A stretch of DNA of 64,000 bases, taken from CALNYZ01 sp942490945 (GTDB lineage: Bacteria > Pseudomonadota > Gammaproteobacteria > UBA6429 > Thiohalophilaceae). The stretch is from positions 682,001 to 746,000 of the forward strand of contig CALNYZ010000018.1 of the NCBI GenBank assembly GCA_942490945.1, given 5' to 3'. The translations under genes were made by a program, and so were the position numbers. Shown one piece after another: positions 9,680-17,691 of this stretch. Under the pieces are notes generated by a model. That model was not told the origin of the DNA. It was given only the letters and a program-made list of their open reading frames with translations, and did no database searches. Within the stretch, counting starts at the first letter, position 1. Every line of letters starts with the position of its first letter.

Positions 9680-9718
9680 CTGTATACCAAACAAGACCAA
9701 CGACGACAGTAGCTATTC

Positions 9719-9752
9719 AAAGGCGTGAAGCAATATTAAGCTTCGCGCCTTT
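9719..9752 (+). terminator. 13-bp hairpin between rpe and gph
   Basis: Arms 9719-9731 and 9740-9752 pair over 13 bases with one G-U pair and an 8-base loop. Only TTT follows, so it is either a weak terminator or an mRNA-stabilising hairpin between rpe and gph. Confidence 0.5.
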
Positions 9753-9778
9753 GTGCAGCTGGAATGAGATAAAAATAC

Positions 9779-10468
9779 ATGATCACAAAACCCGAAATGA
9801 TTTTAATCGATGTGGATGGCACACTGGTCGACAGCGTGCCGGACTTGGCTTTTTGTGTTGATGAAATGATGCAGCAGCTTGGTATGCCGGTACACGGTGA
9901 AGCCAAAGTACGGGAATGGGTAGGCAATGGTGTTGAGCGTTTGACACGTCGTGCACTCATCGGTCAACTTGACGGTGAGCCGGATGAAGCACTGTTTGAA
10001 AAAGCCTACCCGATGTATCTTGCGCTTTATGCCGAAAATACCTGCAAGCGCAGTGTGTTGTACCCCGGTGTACGTGAAGGGCTGGATTATATGAAATCGG
10101 CTGGCTACAAGCTGGGCTGTGTCACCAACAAGGCAGCGGCGTTTACCATCCCCTTGTTAAAGGAACTCGGCATTCATGATGAGTTTGGTATTATTGTCAG
10201 TGGCGATGACCTGCCGAAGAAAAAACCGGACCCTATGCCATTGCTGCATATTGCCAGTCACTTTGGCGTCAGTCCGGCTCAATCATTGATGATTGGCGAC
10301 TCGGTCAGTGATGTAAAGGCGGCGCGCGCTGCAGAATTTCAGATTATATGTATGAGCTATGGCTATAATCATGGCGTGGACATTCGTGAAGCAAACCCGG
10401 ATGCGGTTATCGACAGTATGGCGGAGCTCGAAGCGATTCTTGAAAATGCCAGATCAAATCCTGGTTAA
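9779..10468 (+). CDS. gph: Phosphoglycolate phosphatase
   Basis: 229 residues, HAD superfamily. It removes phosphate from 2-phosphoglycolate. The nucleophile motif I is DVDGTLVDS, motif II lies in CVTNKAA, the lysine motif III in KKKPDP, and motif IV in MIGDSVSDVKAA. A helical cap domain sits between motifs I and II as in Gph. It is placed between rpe and the trp leader, a common arrangement. Other HAD phosphatases look similar, but gene order supports Gph. Confidence 0.9.
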   Translation: MITKPEMILIDVDGTLVDSVPDLAFCVDEMMQQLGMPVHGEAKVREWVGNGVERLTRRALIGQLDGEPDEALFEKAYPMYLALYAENTCKRSVLYPGVREGLDYMKSAGYKLGCVTNKAAAFTIPLLKELGIHDEFGIIVSGDDLPKKKPDPMPLLHIASHFGVSPAQSLMIGDSVSDVKAARAAEFQIICMSYGYNHGVDIREANPDAVIDSMAELEAILENARSNPG

Positions 10469-10609
10469 AAAGCCGAATCCAAACCTGGATCAAAACCCTG
10501 ATCAAAACAGGGTGCAGTGCAGCCAATATTGGTTATAATTGGCATACAGTAATCAAATAAAATCATCTACTCGAAAATGTATCGATACAACGCGAAAATA
10601 ACAACAGAA

Positions 10610-10630
10610 ATGCGATGGTGGCGAAGCTAA
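10610..10630 (+). CDS. trpL: Probable trp leader peptide with tandem Trp codons
   Basis: A six-codon frame, Met-Arg-Trp-Trp-Arg-Ser-stop, ends 69 bases before trpE. Two adjacent TGG codons in so short a frame, placed before trpE, are the signature of Trp attenuation leaders. Around it, CGAAGC (10622-10627) can pair with GCTTTG (10639-10644), and GCGT/ACGC (10662-10674) form a later hairpin before an ATTTTT stretch (10682-10687). The ribosome site is weak (AACAGAA) and the terminator hairpin is short, so the mechanism is inferred, not shown. Confidence 0.5.
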   Translation: MRWWRS

Positions 10631-10699
10631 CCGGTTTTGCTTTGTTCAGGCGCATTTTTACGCGTATTAAACGCTATTCGACATTTTTGAGGAATTTCC

Positions 10700-12193
10700 A
10701 TGGATACAACCACTTTTCAGGGCTATGCCGCACAAGGCTATAATCGCATCCCGTTGATGCGTGAGGTGCTGGCCGATCTTGATACGCCCTTAAGTACCTT
10801 TCTGAAGCTGGCAAACCAGCCATATACCTACCTGTTTGAATCGGTTCAGGGCGGAGAAAAATGGGGCCGTTATTCGCTGATCGGTTTGCCTTGCCATGAA
10901 GTCATTCGCATTCATGAAAACAAGGTGCAAAGCTTTGTGGACAATGTGCTTTCTGAATCATTCACCGTAGCTGATCCGCTTGGCTGGGTTGAATCATTTT
11001 ATGCCACCTTCAAGGTACTGGATTTACCCAACCTGCCAAGATTTAATGGTGGTCTGGTCGGCTATTTTGGTTATGACACGGTGCGTTATATTGAACCGAA
11101 ACTGGCCGAATGCCCGAATGACGATCCGTTAAAAGTCCCGGACATTTTGCTGATGGTCTCGGATGAGGTGGTCGTGTTTGATAATCTGACCGGCAAACTG
11201 ATTTTGCTGATCTATGTTGATCCCGCAGATAAGGATGCCCTGCAAACAGGACTGCATCGACTGGCAGAACTGGAACAGCAGTTATTCAAGGCGACCCCGC
11301 GGGTAAGTTCACGCAAGACAAAAAAAATCACCGAAGCCGATTTTATTTCCGGTTTTACGCAATCCGGATTTGAGGCAGCAGTAGAAAAAGCACGTCAGTA
11401 CATCATTGATGGTGATGTAATGCAGGTAGTGTTGTCACAGCGATTGTCGATAGAATTTACTGCCGAGCCGCTGGATTTATACCGGGCGCTGCGCAGTTTA
11501 AATCCATCACCTTATATGTACTATCTTGATCTGGGGGACTTTCATATTGTGGGTTCCTCCCCTGAAATACTGGTACATGTCGAAGAGGGCATGGTAACGG
11601 TGCGACCCATTGCCGGCACCCGTCCACGCGGTAAAAACGCAGCAGCGGATGTGGCGTTGGAACAGGACTTGCTGGCCGATCCCAAAGAAATTGCCGAGCA
11701 TTTAATGTTGATCGATCTGGGCCGCAATGATGTCGGTCGCATAGCGCAAACCGGCTCGGTTGAACTGACCGAAAAAATGATCATCGAACGTTACTCGCAT
11801 GTGATGCATATCGTGTCGAATGTGACGGGAAAAATAAAAGACAACATGACACCAATTGATGTATTACGCGCAACATTTCCGGCTGGCACAGTATCTGGCG
11901 CACCCAAGATTCGCGCCATGGAAATTATTGATGAACTCGAGCCGGTTAAACGTGGTGTCTATGCGGGTGCCGTTGGTTATCTTGCCTGGAGTGGCAACAT
12001 GGATACCGCCATTGCCATTCGAACCGCGGTAATCAAGGATGGCATGTTACATATCCAGGCAGGCGCCGGAATAGTCTATGACTCTGTACCTGCTAATGAA
12101 TGGGATGAAACCATGAATAAAGGTCGTGCTATCTTCCGCGCGGTCGCGAAAGCGGCGGCAGGGCTGGATAATGCTCCCCAGGGGCATAAGTGA
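10700..12193 (+). CDS. trpE: Anthranilate synthase component I
   Basis: 497 residues. Converts chorismate to anthranilate using ammonia supplied by TrpG, the first committed step of tryptophan synthesis. The N-terminal feedback region has LFESV near residue 50 (the family's LLES tryptophan-binding motif). The chorismate-binding domain shows GGLVGYFGYD, the PSPYMYYLD stretch, IAGTRPRG, ERYSHVMHIVSNV and GTVSGAPKIRAMEII. Length is normal. GAGGAA precedes the ATG. trpG follows seven bases after the stop, so the two are one transcript, probably regulated through the leader upstream. Confidence 0.97.
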   Translation: MDTTTFQGYAAQGYNRIPLMREVLADLDTPLSTFLKLANQPYTYLFESVQGGEKWGRYSLIGLPCHEVIRIHENKVQSFVDNVLSESFTVADPLGWVESFYATFKVLDLPNLPRFNGGLVGYFGYDTVRYIEPKLAECPNDDPLKVPDILLMVSDEVVVFDNLTGKLILLIYVDPADKDALQTGLHRLAELEQQLFKATPRVSSRKTKKITEADFISGFTQSGFEAAVEKARQYIIDGDVMQVVLSQRLSIEFTAEPLDLYRALRSLNPSPYMYYLDLGDFHIVGSSPEILVHVEEGMVTVRPIAGTRPRGKNAAADVALEQDLLADPKEIAEHLMLIDLGRNDVGRIAQTGSVELTEKMIIERYSHVMHIVSNVTGKIKDNMTPIDVLRATFPAGTVSGAPKIRAMEIIDELEPVKRGVYAGAVGYLAWSGNMDTAIAIRTAVIKDGMLHIQAGAGIVYDSVPANEWDETMNKGRAIFRAVAKAAAGLDNAPQGHK

Positions 12194-12200
12194 GGTTGCG

Positions 12201-12785
12201 ATGATTTTAATGATAGATAATTATGATTCCTTCACTTATAACCTGGTGCAGTATTTTGGTGAGTTAGGTGAGGAGGTCGCAGTACACCGTAACGATAAAA
12301 TCACTATCGCAGAGATTGAGCAGGCGAAACCAAAGTATCTGGTTATTTCGCCTGGCCCCTGTACTCCGAATGAAGCCGGTATATCACTTGCCGCAATCAC
12401 TCACTTTGCAGGCAAGTTGCCGATACTGGGTGTTTGCCTTGGGCACCAGGGTATCGGACAGGCCTTCGGTGGCAAGGTAGTGCACGCAAAAAAAATCATG
12501 CATGGAAAAACCTCCATGATACACCATGCTGATGTGGGCGTTTTCAGCAAAATTGCCAATCCATTTGAGGCAACACGTTATCACTCACTGGTGATTGAGC
12601 AGCAAAGTCTGCCGGAATGTTTACAGGTAACCGCATGGACACAAACCGACGATGGCGAGGTCGATGAGATCATGGGTGTAAAACATAAAGAATATGCGAT
12701 TGAAGGTATGCAGTTTCACCCGGAATCGATCCTGACGATGCAGGGCCACAATTTATTAAAGAATTTCTTGCAGGCTTACGCCTGA
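12201..12785 (+). CDS. trpG: Anthranilate synthase component II, glutamine amidotransferase
   Basis: 194 residues starting at 12201 (GAGGTTGCG before the ATG); a longer in-frame extension overlaps trpE and is not needed. Class I amidotransferase: opens MILMIDNYDSFTYNL, oxyanion strand SPGPCTPNEAG, catalytic C79 in GVCLGHQ, and the His-Glu pair in QFHPES near the C-terminus. It releases ammonia from glutamine for TrpE. Sits between trpE and trpD in a single-strand cluster; the same subunit may also serve p-aminobenzoate synthesis. Confidence 0.96.
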   Translation: MILMIDNYDSFTYNLVQYFGELGEEVAVHRNDKITIAEIEQAKPKYLVISPGPCTPNEAGISLAAITHFAGKLPILGVCLGHQGIGQAFGGKVVHAKKIMHGKTSMIHHADVGVFSKIANPFEATRYHSLVIEQQSLPECLQVTAWTQTDDGEVDEIMGVKHKEYAIEGMQFHPESILTMQGHNLLKNFLQAYA

Positions 12786-12807
12786 GGAAAACAAGGAGAA
12801 CCACATT

Positions 12808-13830
12808 ATGGATATGCCTGCTGCTATAAAAGCTGTAACAGAAAATCGGGATTTATCGTCTGATGAAATGATTGCGGTGATGCGTCTCATTATGACCGGG
12901 GCAGCCACGCCGGCGCAAATTGGCGGATTTTTAATTGGCTTGCGCATGAAAGGTGAAACCGTTGATGAAATCGCCGCTGCTGCACAAGTCATGCGCGAAC
13001 TGGCTACCGGCGTGAAAGTAAGCGGAGACCATGTTGTTGATATTGTGGGAACCGGTGGCGATGGATCCAATACCTTTAATATATCCACCGCCAGTTGTTT
13101 TGTCGTGGCCGCTGCAGGCGGCACGGTTGCCAAACACGGCAATCGCTCCGTATCGAGTAAATCTGGAAGTGCCGATCTGCTTGAAGCTGCCGGTGTTAAT
13201 CTGAACCTGACAGCGGATCAGGTGGCCGATTGTATCAGGACGGTTGGTGTTGGTTTTATGTTTGCACCTTTACATCACAGCGCCATGAAGCATGCTATCG
13301 GTCCACGCAAGGAAATGGCGGTACGTACTATTTTTAATATTCTTGGACCACTCACCAATCCTGCCGGCGCTCCCAATCAGTTACTCGGCGTGTTCAGTAG
13401 TGAACTGGTCGAACCACTGGCGGAAGTGTTAAATAAACTCGGCAGTCATCATGTCATGGTGGTGCATGCGAAAGATGGCATGGATGAAATCAGTATTGGC
13501 GCATCGACTCGCGTTGCAGAATTGTTGGATGGTAAGGTGACTACTTACACGATTAACCCGGAGGATTTTGGGTTTGAGTCGAACGATGTCAGTAAACTTG
13601 CGGTCAGTAGTGCAGACGAATCCTTGCAAAAAATCATGAAAGTATTGAACAATGAAGCCGGGTCGGAGCGTGACATCGTCTGTTTAAATGCAGGTGCCGC
13701 CATATACGTCGCGGGTCTCGCGCCAACACTGGAAGCAGGTATTGATCGTGCCAAACAGGTCATTGAATCAGGTGAAGCCAAGGCAAAATTTGCAGCATTG
13801 GTGGAATGTAGTCAGAAATTCAAACAGTAG
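12808..13830 (+). CDS. trpD: Anthranilate phosphoribosyltransferase
   Basis: 340 residues. Transfers phosphoribose from PRPP to anthranilate. The glycine-rich PRPP loop GTGGDGSNTFNIST, the KHGNRSVSSKSGSADLLEA motif, and the anthranilate-site RTIFNILGPLTNPA are all present. AAGGAG sits 10 bases upstream. It lies 22 bases after trpG and 15 bases before trpC, matching the trpGDC order of pseudomonads and relatives. Confidence 0.97.
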   Translation: MDMPAAIKAVTENRDLSSDEMIAVMRLIMTGAATPAQIGGFLIGLRMKGETVDEIAAAAQVMRELATGVKVSGDHVVDIVGTGGDGSNTFNISTASCFVVAAAGGTVAKHGNRSVSSKSGSADLLEAAGVNLNLTADQVADCIRTVGVGFMFAPLHHSAMKHAIGPRKEMAVRTIFNILGPLTNPAGAPNQLLGVFSSELVEPLAEVLNKLGSHHVMVVHAKDGMDEISIGASTRVAELLDGKVTTYTINPEDFGFESNDVSKLAVSSADESLQKIMKVLNNEAGSERDIVCLNAGAAIYVAGLAPTLEAGIDRAKQVIESGEAKAKFAALVECSQKFKQ

Positions 13831-13845
13831 AAAGTAGTTAACATC

Positions 13846-14658
13846 ATGTCTAAATCGGTTTCACCGGATACCCCGGATATCCTGAAAAAAATTGTGCAGC
13901 GTAAACTCGAAGAAATCGATGAACGACTGGCAAAGGTTTCATTTACAGAAATTATTCAACAAGCAAAAAACGGCGACCCCGTGCGTGGCTTTGTCACAGC
14001 AATCAAACAGCAGTTGCAACAAAACAAGCCCGCGATCATCGCTGAAATTAAAAAAGCCTCACCCAGCAAGGGTGTGATGCGTGAAAATTTTATCCCTGCT
14101 GACATAGCCAAATCCTATGCAGAGAGTGGTGCAACCTGTTTGTCGGTGTTGACGGATGTCGATTTCTTTCAGGGCAGTGACATGTATCTACAACAGGCTC
14201 GTAGTGCCTGTCAATTACCTGTGATCCGAAAAGATTTTATTATTGACCCTTATCAGGTGTATGAAGCACGCGCCATGGGCGCAGATTGTATTTTGTTAAT
14301 AGTTGCCTGTTTAACTGATTTGCAATTGAAAGAACTGGCGGCCTTGGCGACGCAATTGGGTATGGATGTGCTGGTAGAAGTTCATGATGCGGATGAATTG
14401 CAACGCGCCTTGCCATTAAACCTGCCACTGATTGGTATTAACAATCGAAACTTGCGAAGCTTTGCAACATCGCTCGATACCACCTTGTCTTTATTAGACC
14501 AAATCCCGCAGGACAGAATTGTGGTGACTGAAAGCGGTATTCACACCAAAGCTGATGTGAAACTGATGCAGAAGAGTAGGGTAAATACTTTTTTGGTCGG
14601 TGAAGCATTTATGCTGGCAGAAGAGCCCGGACAGAAACTTGCTGAACTATTCTTTTGA
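13846..14658 (+). CDS. trpC: Indole-3-glycerol phosphate synthase
   Basis: 270 residues, a stand-alone TIM barrel not fused to TrpF. Closes the indole ring. Motifs include AEIKKASPSKGVMRE, the LSVLTDVDFFQG strand, VIRKDFIIDPYQV with the catalytic lysine, IGINNRNLRSF and TESGI near the end. Last gene of the trpEGDC run. It is convergent with crp; a small GATAATC/GATTATC hairpin spans the crp stop and may end both transcripts, though it has no T-run. Confidence 0.96.
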   Translation: MSKSVSPDTPDILKKIVQRKLEEIDERLAKVSFTEIIQQAKNGDPVRGFVTAIKQQLQQNKPAIIAEIKKASPSKGVMRENFIPADIAKSYAESGATCLSVLTDVDFFQGSDMYLQQARSACQLPVIRKDFIIDPYQVYEARAMGADCILLIVACLTDLQLKELAALATQLGMDVLVEVHDADELQRALPLNLPLIGINNRNLRSFATSLDTTLSLLDQIPQDRIVVTESGIHTKADVKLMQKSRVNTFLVGEAFMLAEEPGQKLAELFF

Positions 14659-14723
14659 CTCCAGCGAAGATATATTCAATGACGTCTTTGTCGGCCAACA
14701 AATGGTGATAATCGGCTGTGAGA

Positions 14724-15362
14724 TTATCGTGTTCCGAACACCACAATCGTTTTGCCTTTCACCGAAATAAGCTCTGACTCTTCCATGTTTTTCAGTACAC
14801 GACCGACCATTTCACGTGAGCAACCGACAATGCGTCCGATTTCCTGACGGGTTATGCGAATTTGCATACCGTCCGGGTGCGTCATGGCATCAGGTTGTTT
14901 GCATAAATCCAGTAAGGTCCGTGCGACACGTCCTGTGACATCCATGAAGGCCAGATCACTCACCTTGCGGCTGGTATGACGCAGTCGTGAAGCAATTTGT
15001 GAGGTCATGTAGAATAAAATATCAGGGTATTCCTGATACATTTGCTTGAACTTGGTATAGCTGATTTCGGCGACATCACAAGCGGTGCGGGTGCGGACCC
15101 AGGCACTGCGATCGGGTACTTCACCGAACAGGGCCATTTCACCAAAGAAATCACCCTTGTTGAGGTAAGCCAGCACAATCTCGCGACCTTCCTCGTCCTC
15201 GATCAGAACTGATACCGAACCATCGACAATGAAATAGAGGACGTCTGACTTGTCGCCAGCGTATATAATGACACTTTTCGCCGGATAGTGACGGCGATGA
15301 CAGTGCTCAAGAAATTTGTCCAGCGAAGGTACGCTGGTTGGTGTTAACGCGGCTTGGCTCAT
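14724..15362 (-). CDS. crp: cAMP receptor protein (CRP/Vfr type)
   Basis: 212 residues. Global transcription factor with an N-terminal cyclic-nucleotide domain and C-terminal winged helix. The cAMP pocket is intact: G74-E75 in GEMALF and R85-S86 in RSAWV, as in E. coli CRP. The recognition helix lies in GCSREMVGRVLKNME, close to the CRP/Vfr/Clp form, so it should read TGTGA-N6-TCACA sites. It is divergent from an OsmC-family gene, the same neighbour pair (crp and yhfA) as in E. coli. I did not find a convincing CRP site in the intergenic gap. Confidence 0.93.
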   Translation of the reverse strand: MSQAALTPTSVPSLDKFLEHCHRRHYPAKSVIIYAGDKSDVLYFIVDGSVSVLIEDEEGREIVLAYLNKGDFFGEMALFGEVPDRSAWVRTRTACDVAEISYTKFKQMYQEYPDILFYMTSQIASRLRHTSRKVSDLAFMDVTGRVARTLLDLCKQPDAMTHPDGMQIRITRQEIGRIVGCSREMVGRVLKNMEESELISVKGKTIVVFGTR

Positions 15363-15543
15363 AGGAATCCTTGCTTTTGTCTCATGATGACAGTCTCAAT
15401 ATCAGTATTGCAATACTTATTTATAAAGCATAGCCTAAAAAATGCCAGTAAACTGCGAACATGATCACTCAAGTTGCATTGTTTGGTAATTGTGCAACAA
15501 ATATGGCAGAAAAATAGTAAGACTTTCAAGGAGTAAGTGCAAG

Positions 15544-15975
15544 ATGAAAGCGCGCGTAAAATGGCTGGAAAATGTTGCTTTTATGGCCGAATCTGAAACC
15601 GGCCATGCTGTGGTGCTGGATGGGCCTGAAGAGCATGGTGGTCGGAATATCGGCATGCGGCCAATGGAGATGCTGCTGCTGGGGATGGGTGGCTGCACCA
15701 CATTCGATGTGATCCATATATTAAAGAAAGCCCGCCAGGCCGTGACCGATTGTGAGGTATTGATTAATGCCGAGCGTGCTGAGACCGAACCGAAAGTGTT
15801 TACCAAAATTCATATTCATTTTGTCGTGACAGGCGATGATTTAAAGGAGCAGCATGTGAAGCGCGCGGTTGAGTTATCAGCTGAAAAATATTGTTCGGCC
15901 TCCATCATGCTGGGTAAAACAGCAACTATTACACATGATTATAAAATAATACAAACAGGAACCTCCGATGAATAA
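15544..15975 (+). CDS. OsmC-family protein, YhfA-like
   Basis: 143 residues from the ATG at 15544, which has AAGGAG upstream. OsmC/Ohr fold: an N-terminal beta region, then the long helix with GMGGCTTFDVIHIL carrying the first conserved cysteine and a late C in KYCSAS for the second, the pair used for peroxide reduction in the family. Divergent from crp as YhfA is in E. coli, so a YhfA orthologue is likely. The physiological substrate of YhfA is unknown. It overlaps the next gene by eight bases. Confidence 0.85.
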   Translation: MKARVKWLENVAFMAESETGHAVVLDGPEEHGGRNIGMRPMEMLLLGMGGCTTFDVIHILKKARQAVTDCEVLINAERAETEPKVFTKIHIHFVVTGDDLKEQHVKRAVELSAEKYCSASIMLGKTATITHDYKIIQTGTSDE

Positions 15976-16360
15976 ACCTACGCCGACAAAAGGCCTGCGT
16001 CATGTCGCACTATTCGTCGAAAAATTTGCTGCCTGTGAAAAATTCTATGTCGACCTGCTGGGTATGCAAGTGGAGTGGCGACCGGATGACGATAATGTTT
16101 ATTTGACATCAGGCAATGATAATCTTGCCTTGCATCGCGCAAAAGAATCGCCGACCGGTTCGCAACGACTTGACCACATAGGTTATATTCTTGGTCAGCC
16201 GGAGCATGTCGATGAGTGGTATGATTTTTTTGCCGCCAATAATATCGTGTTGCGTTCCGAGTGCAAGACCCATCGCGATGGGGCACGCAGTTTTTATTGC
16301 GAAGACCCGGATGGTAACGTGATACAAATGATCTACCATCCGCCAATAGCCGATAAATAA
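15968..16360 (+). CDS. VOC (glyoxalase/bleomycin-resistance fold) protein
   Basis: 130 residues, two beta-alpha-beta-beta-beta modules of the vicinal oxygen chelate fold. Candidate metal ligands are H12 in GLRHVALFVE, H in RLDHIGYIL and E in YCEDPDGNVIQMIYHP near the end. The reaction is not predictable; the family includes lyases, dioxygenases and resistance proteins. It starts inside the osmC gene's 3' end, so the two are translationally coupled. Confidence 0.8.
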   Translation: MNKPTPTKGLRHVALFVEKFAACEKFYVDLLGMQVEWRPDDDNVYLTSGNDNLALHRAKESPTGSQRLDHIGYILGQPEHVDEWYDFFAANNIVLRSECKTHRDGARSFYCEDPDGNVIQMIYHPPIADK

Positions 16361-16401
16361 TCAGTTTCTTACTGCAACGTGTCTAACTACCGTACTGTTC
16401 A

Positions 16402-17673
16402 ATGATCGATATCACGTTTGACCAGCAACATATCTGGCATCCCTATGCAGCGATGCCGGCGGCGCTACCAGCTTATCCGGTCAAGTCTGCCACAGGCTGT
16501 ACGATTACGCTTGAAGATGGACGAGAGTTAATCGATGGCATGGCATCCTGGTGGTGCGCTATCCACGGTTATAACGTGGCCGCATTAAATCAGGCCATCG
16601 AACATCAGCTTAAAGATATGTCACATATTATGTTCGGTGGATTAACCCACCAGCCTGCCATTGATCTGGCAAAAAAACTTGTCGCGATTACGCCGGAAAA
16701 ATTACAAACCGTATTCTTTGTCGACTCGGGTTCGGTTGCAGTAGAAGTTGCACTCAAACTTGCCTTGCAATACTGGTATGCAAAAGGAAACACAAGCAAG
16801 AAAAAGTTTTTAACTATCAAGCGTGGTTATCACGGCGATACGTTTGCTGCGATGTCGGTGTGTGACCCGATCAATGGAATGCATCACATTTTCAGTGATG
16901 CCATGCCAACACATTATTTTGCCGAGGCACCGGTCAGTAAAAACGATGCTGCCTTTAACGATTCCGAACTTGCCTCTTTCAAACAACTCATCAGCGAACA
17001 TCACACGAGCATTGCAGCCGTTATTCTCGAACCGATTGTGCAAGGTGCCGGCGGTATGCATATATACGCGCCACAATTTTTACGCGAAGTACGCGCATTG
17101 TGTGATGAGTTTGATGTGTTGTTGATTCTCGACGAAATAGCCACAGGCTTTGGCCGCACAGGAACAATGTTCGGCTGCGAGCACGCCGGGGTTACAGCCG
17201 ATATCATGTGTGTCGGTAAAGCCTTGACGGGTGGCTATTTAAGTCTGGCGGCAACATTAATGACTGATGAGATTGCCACGGTTATCAGTAAAGGCGAACC
17301 GGGCATGTTCATGCATGGCCCAACGTTTATGGCCAATCCGCTGGCCTGTGCTGTGGCGAACGCCAGTCTGGATTTATTGATTGAAAGTCCCTGGCAACAA
17401 CGCGTAACCGTAATCGAACAACAATTACAAACTGAGCTGACACCCGCAGCGGACATGAAACAAGTCACTGATGTGCGAGTAATGGGAGCAATTGGTGTGA
17501 TCGAAACACGCAATAATGTGAATCAGGCCAGGATGTGTGCGGCGTTTGTGGAGTGTGGTGTGTGGATCAGGCCGTTTAACAATCTGGTTTATATCATGCC
17601 ACCCTTTGTTATCGGTAAGGAAGAACTATCAAAGCTAACTCACGCGATGCTGGCAGTGATTGCAGAAGTGTAA
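16402..17673 (+). CDS. bioA: Adenosylmethionine-8-amino-7-oxononanoate aminotransferase
   Basis: 423 residues. PLP enzyme that makes 7,8-diaminopelargonic acid in biotin synthesis using S-adenosylmethionine as amino donor. IWHPYAAM at the N-terminus is diagnostic for BioA, GMASWWCAIHGYN follows, the PLP aspartate is in LILDEIATGFGRTG, and the Schiff-base lysine is K273 in GKALTGG. Full length. No other bio genes are nearby, so it stands apart from bioB/F/C/D here. Confidence 0.95.
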   Translation: MIDITFDQQHIWHPYAAMPAALPAYPVKSATGCTITLEDGRELIDGMASWWCAIHGYNVAALNQAIEHQLKDMSHIMFGGLTHQPAIDLAKKLVAITPEKLQTVFFVDSGSVAVEVALKLALQYWYAKGNTSKKKFLTIKRGYHGDTFAAMSVCDPINGMHHIFSDAMPTHYFAEAPVSKNDAAFNDSELASFKQLISEHHTSIAAVILEPIVQGAGGMHIYAPQFLREVRALCDEFDVLLILDEIATGFGRTGTMFGCEHAGVTADIMCVGKALTGGYLSLAATLMTDEIATVISKGEPGMFMHGPTFMANPLACAVANASLDLLIESPWQQRVTVIEQQLQTELTPAADMKQVTDVRVMGAIGVIETRNNVNQARMCAAFVECGVWIRPFNNLVYIMPPFVIGKEELSKLTHAMLAVIAEV

Positions 17674-17691
17674 AGATTACGGTCTGGTCAG

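Noticed and set aside
12126..12200. Upstream extension of trpG
   Set aside because: It lies inside trpE and the family start is MILMIDNYDSF with a ribosome site just before 12201.
15363..15543. CRP site between crp and the OsmC gene
   Set aside because: No TGTGA-N6-TCACA-like dyad stands out in the gap.
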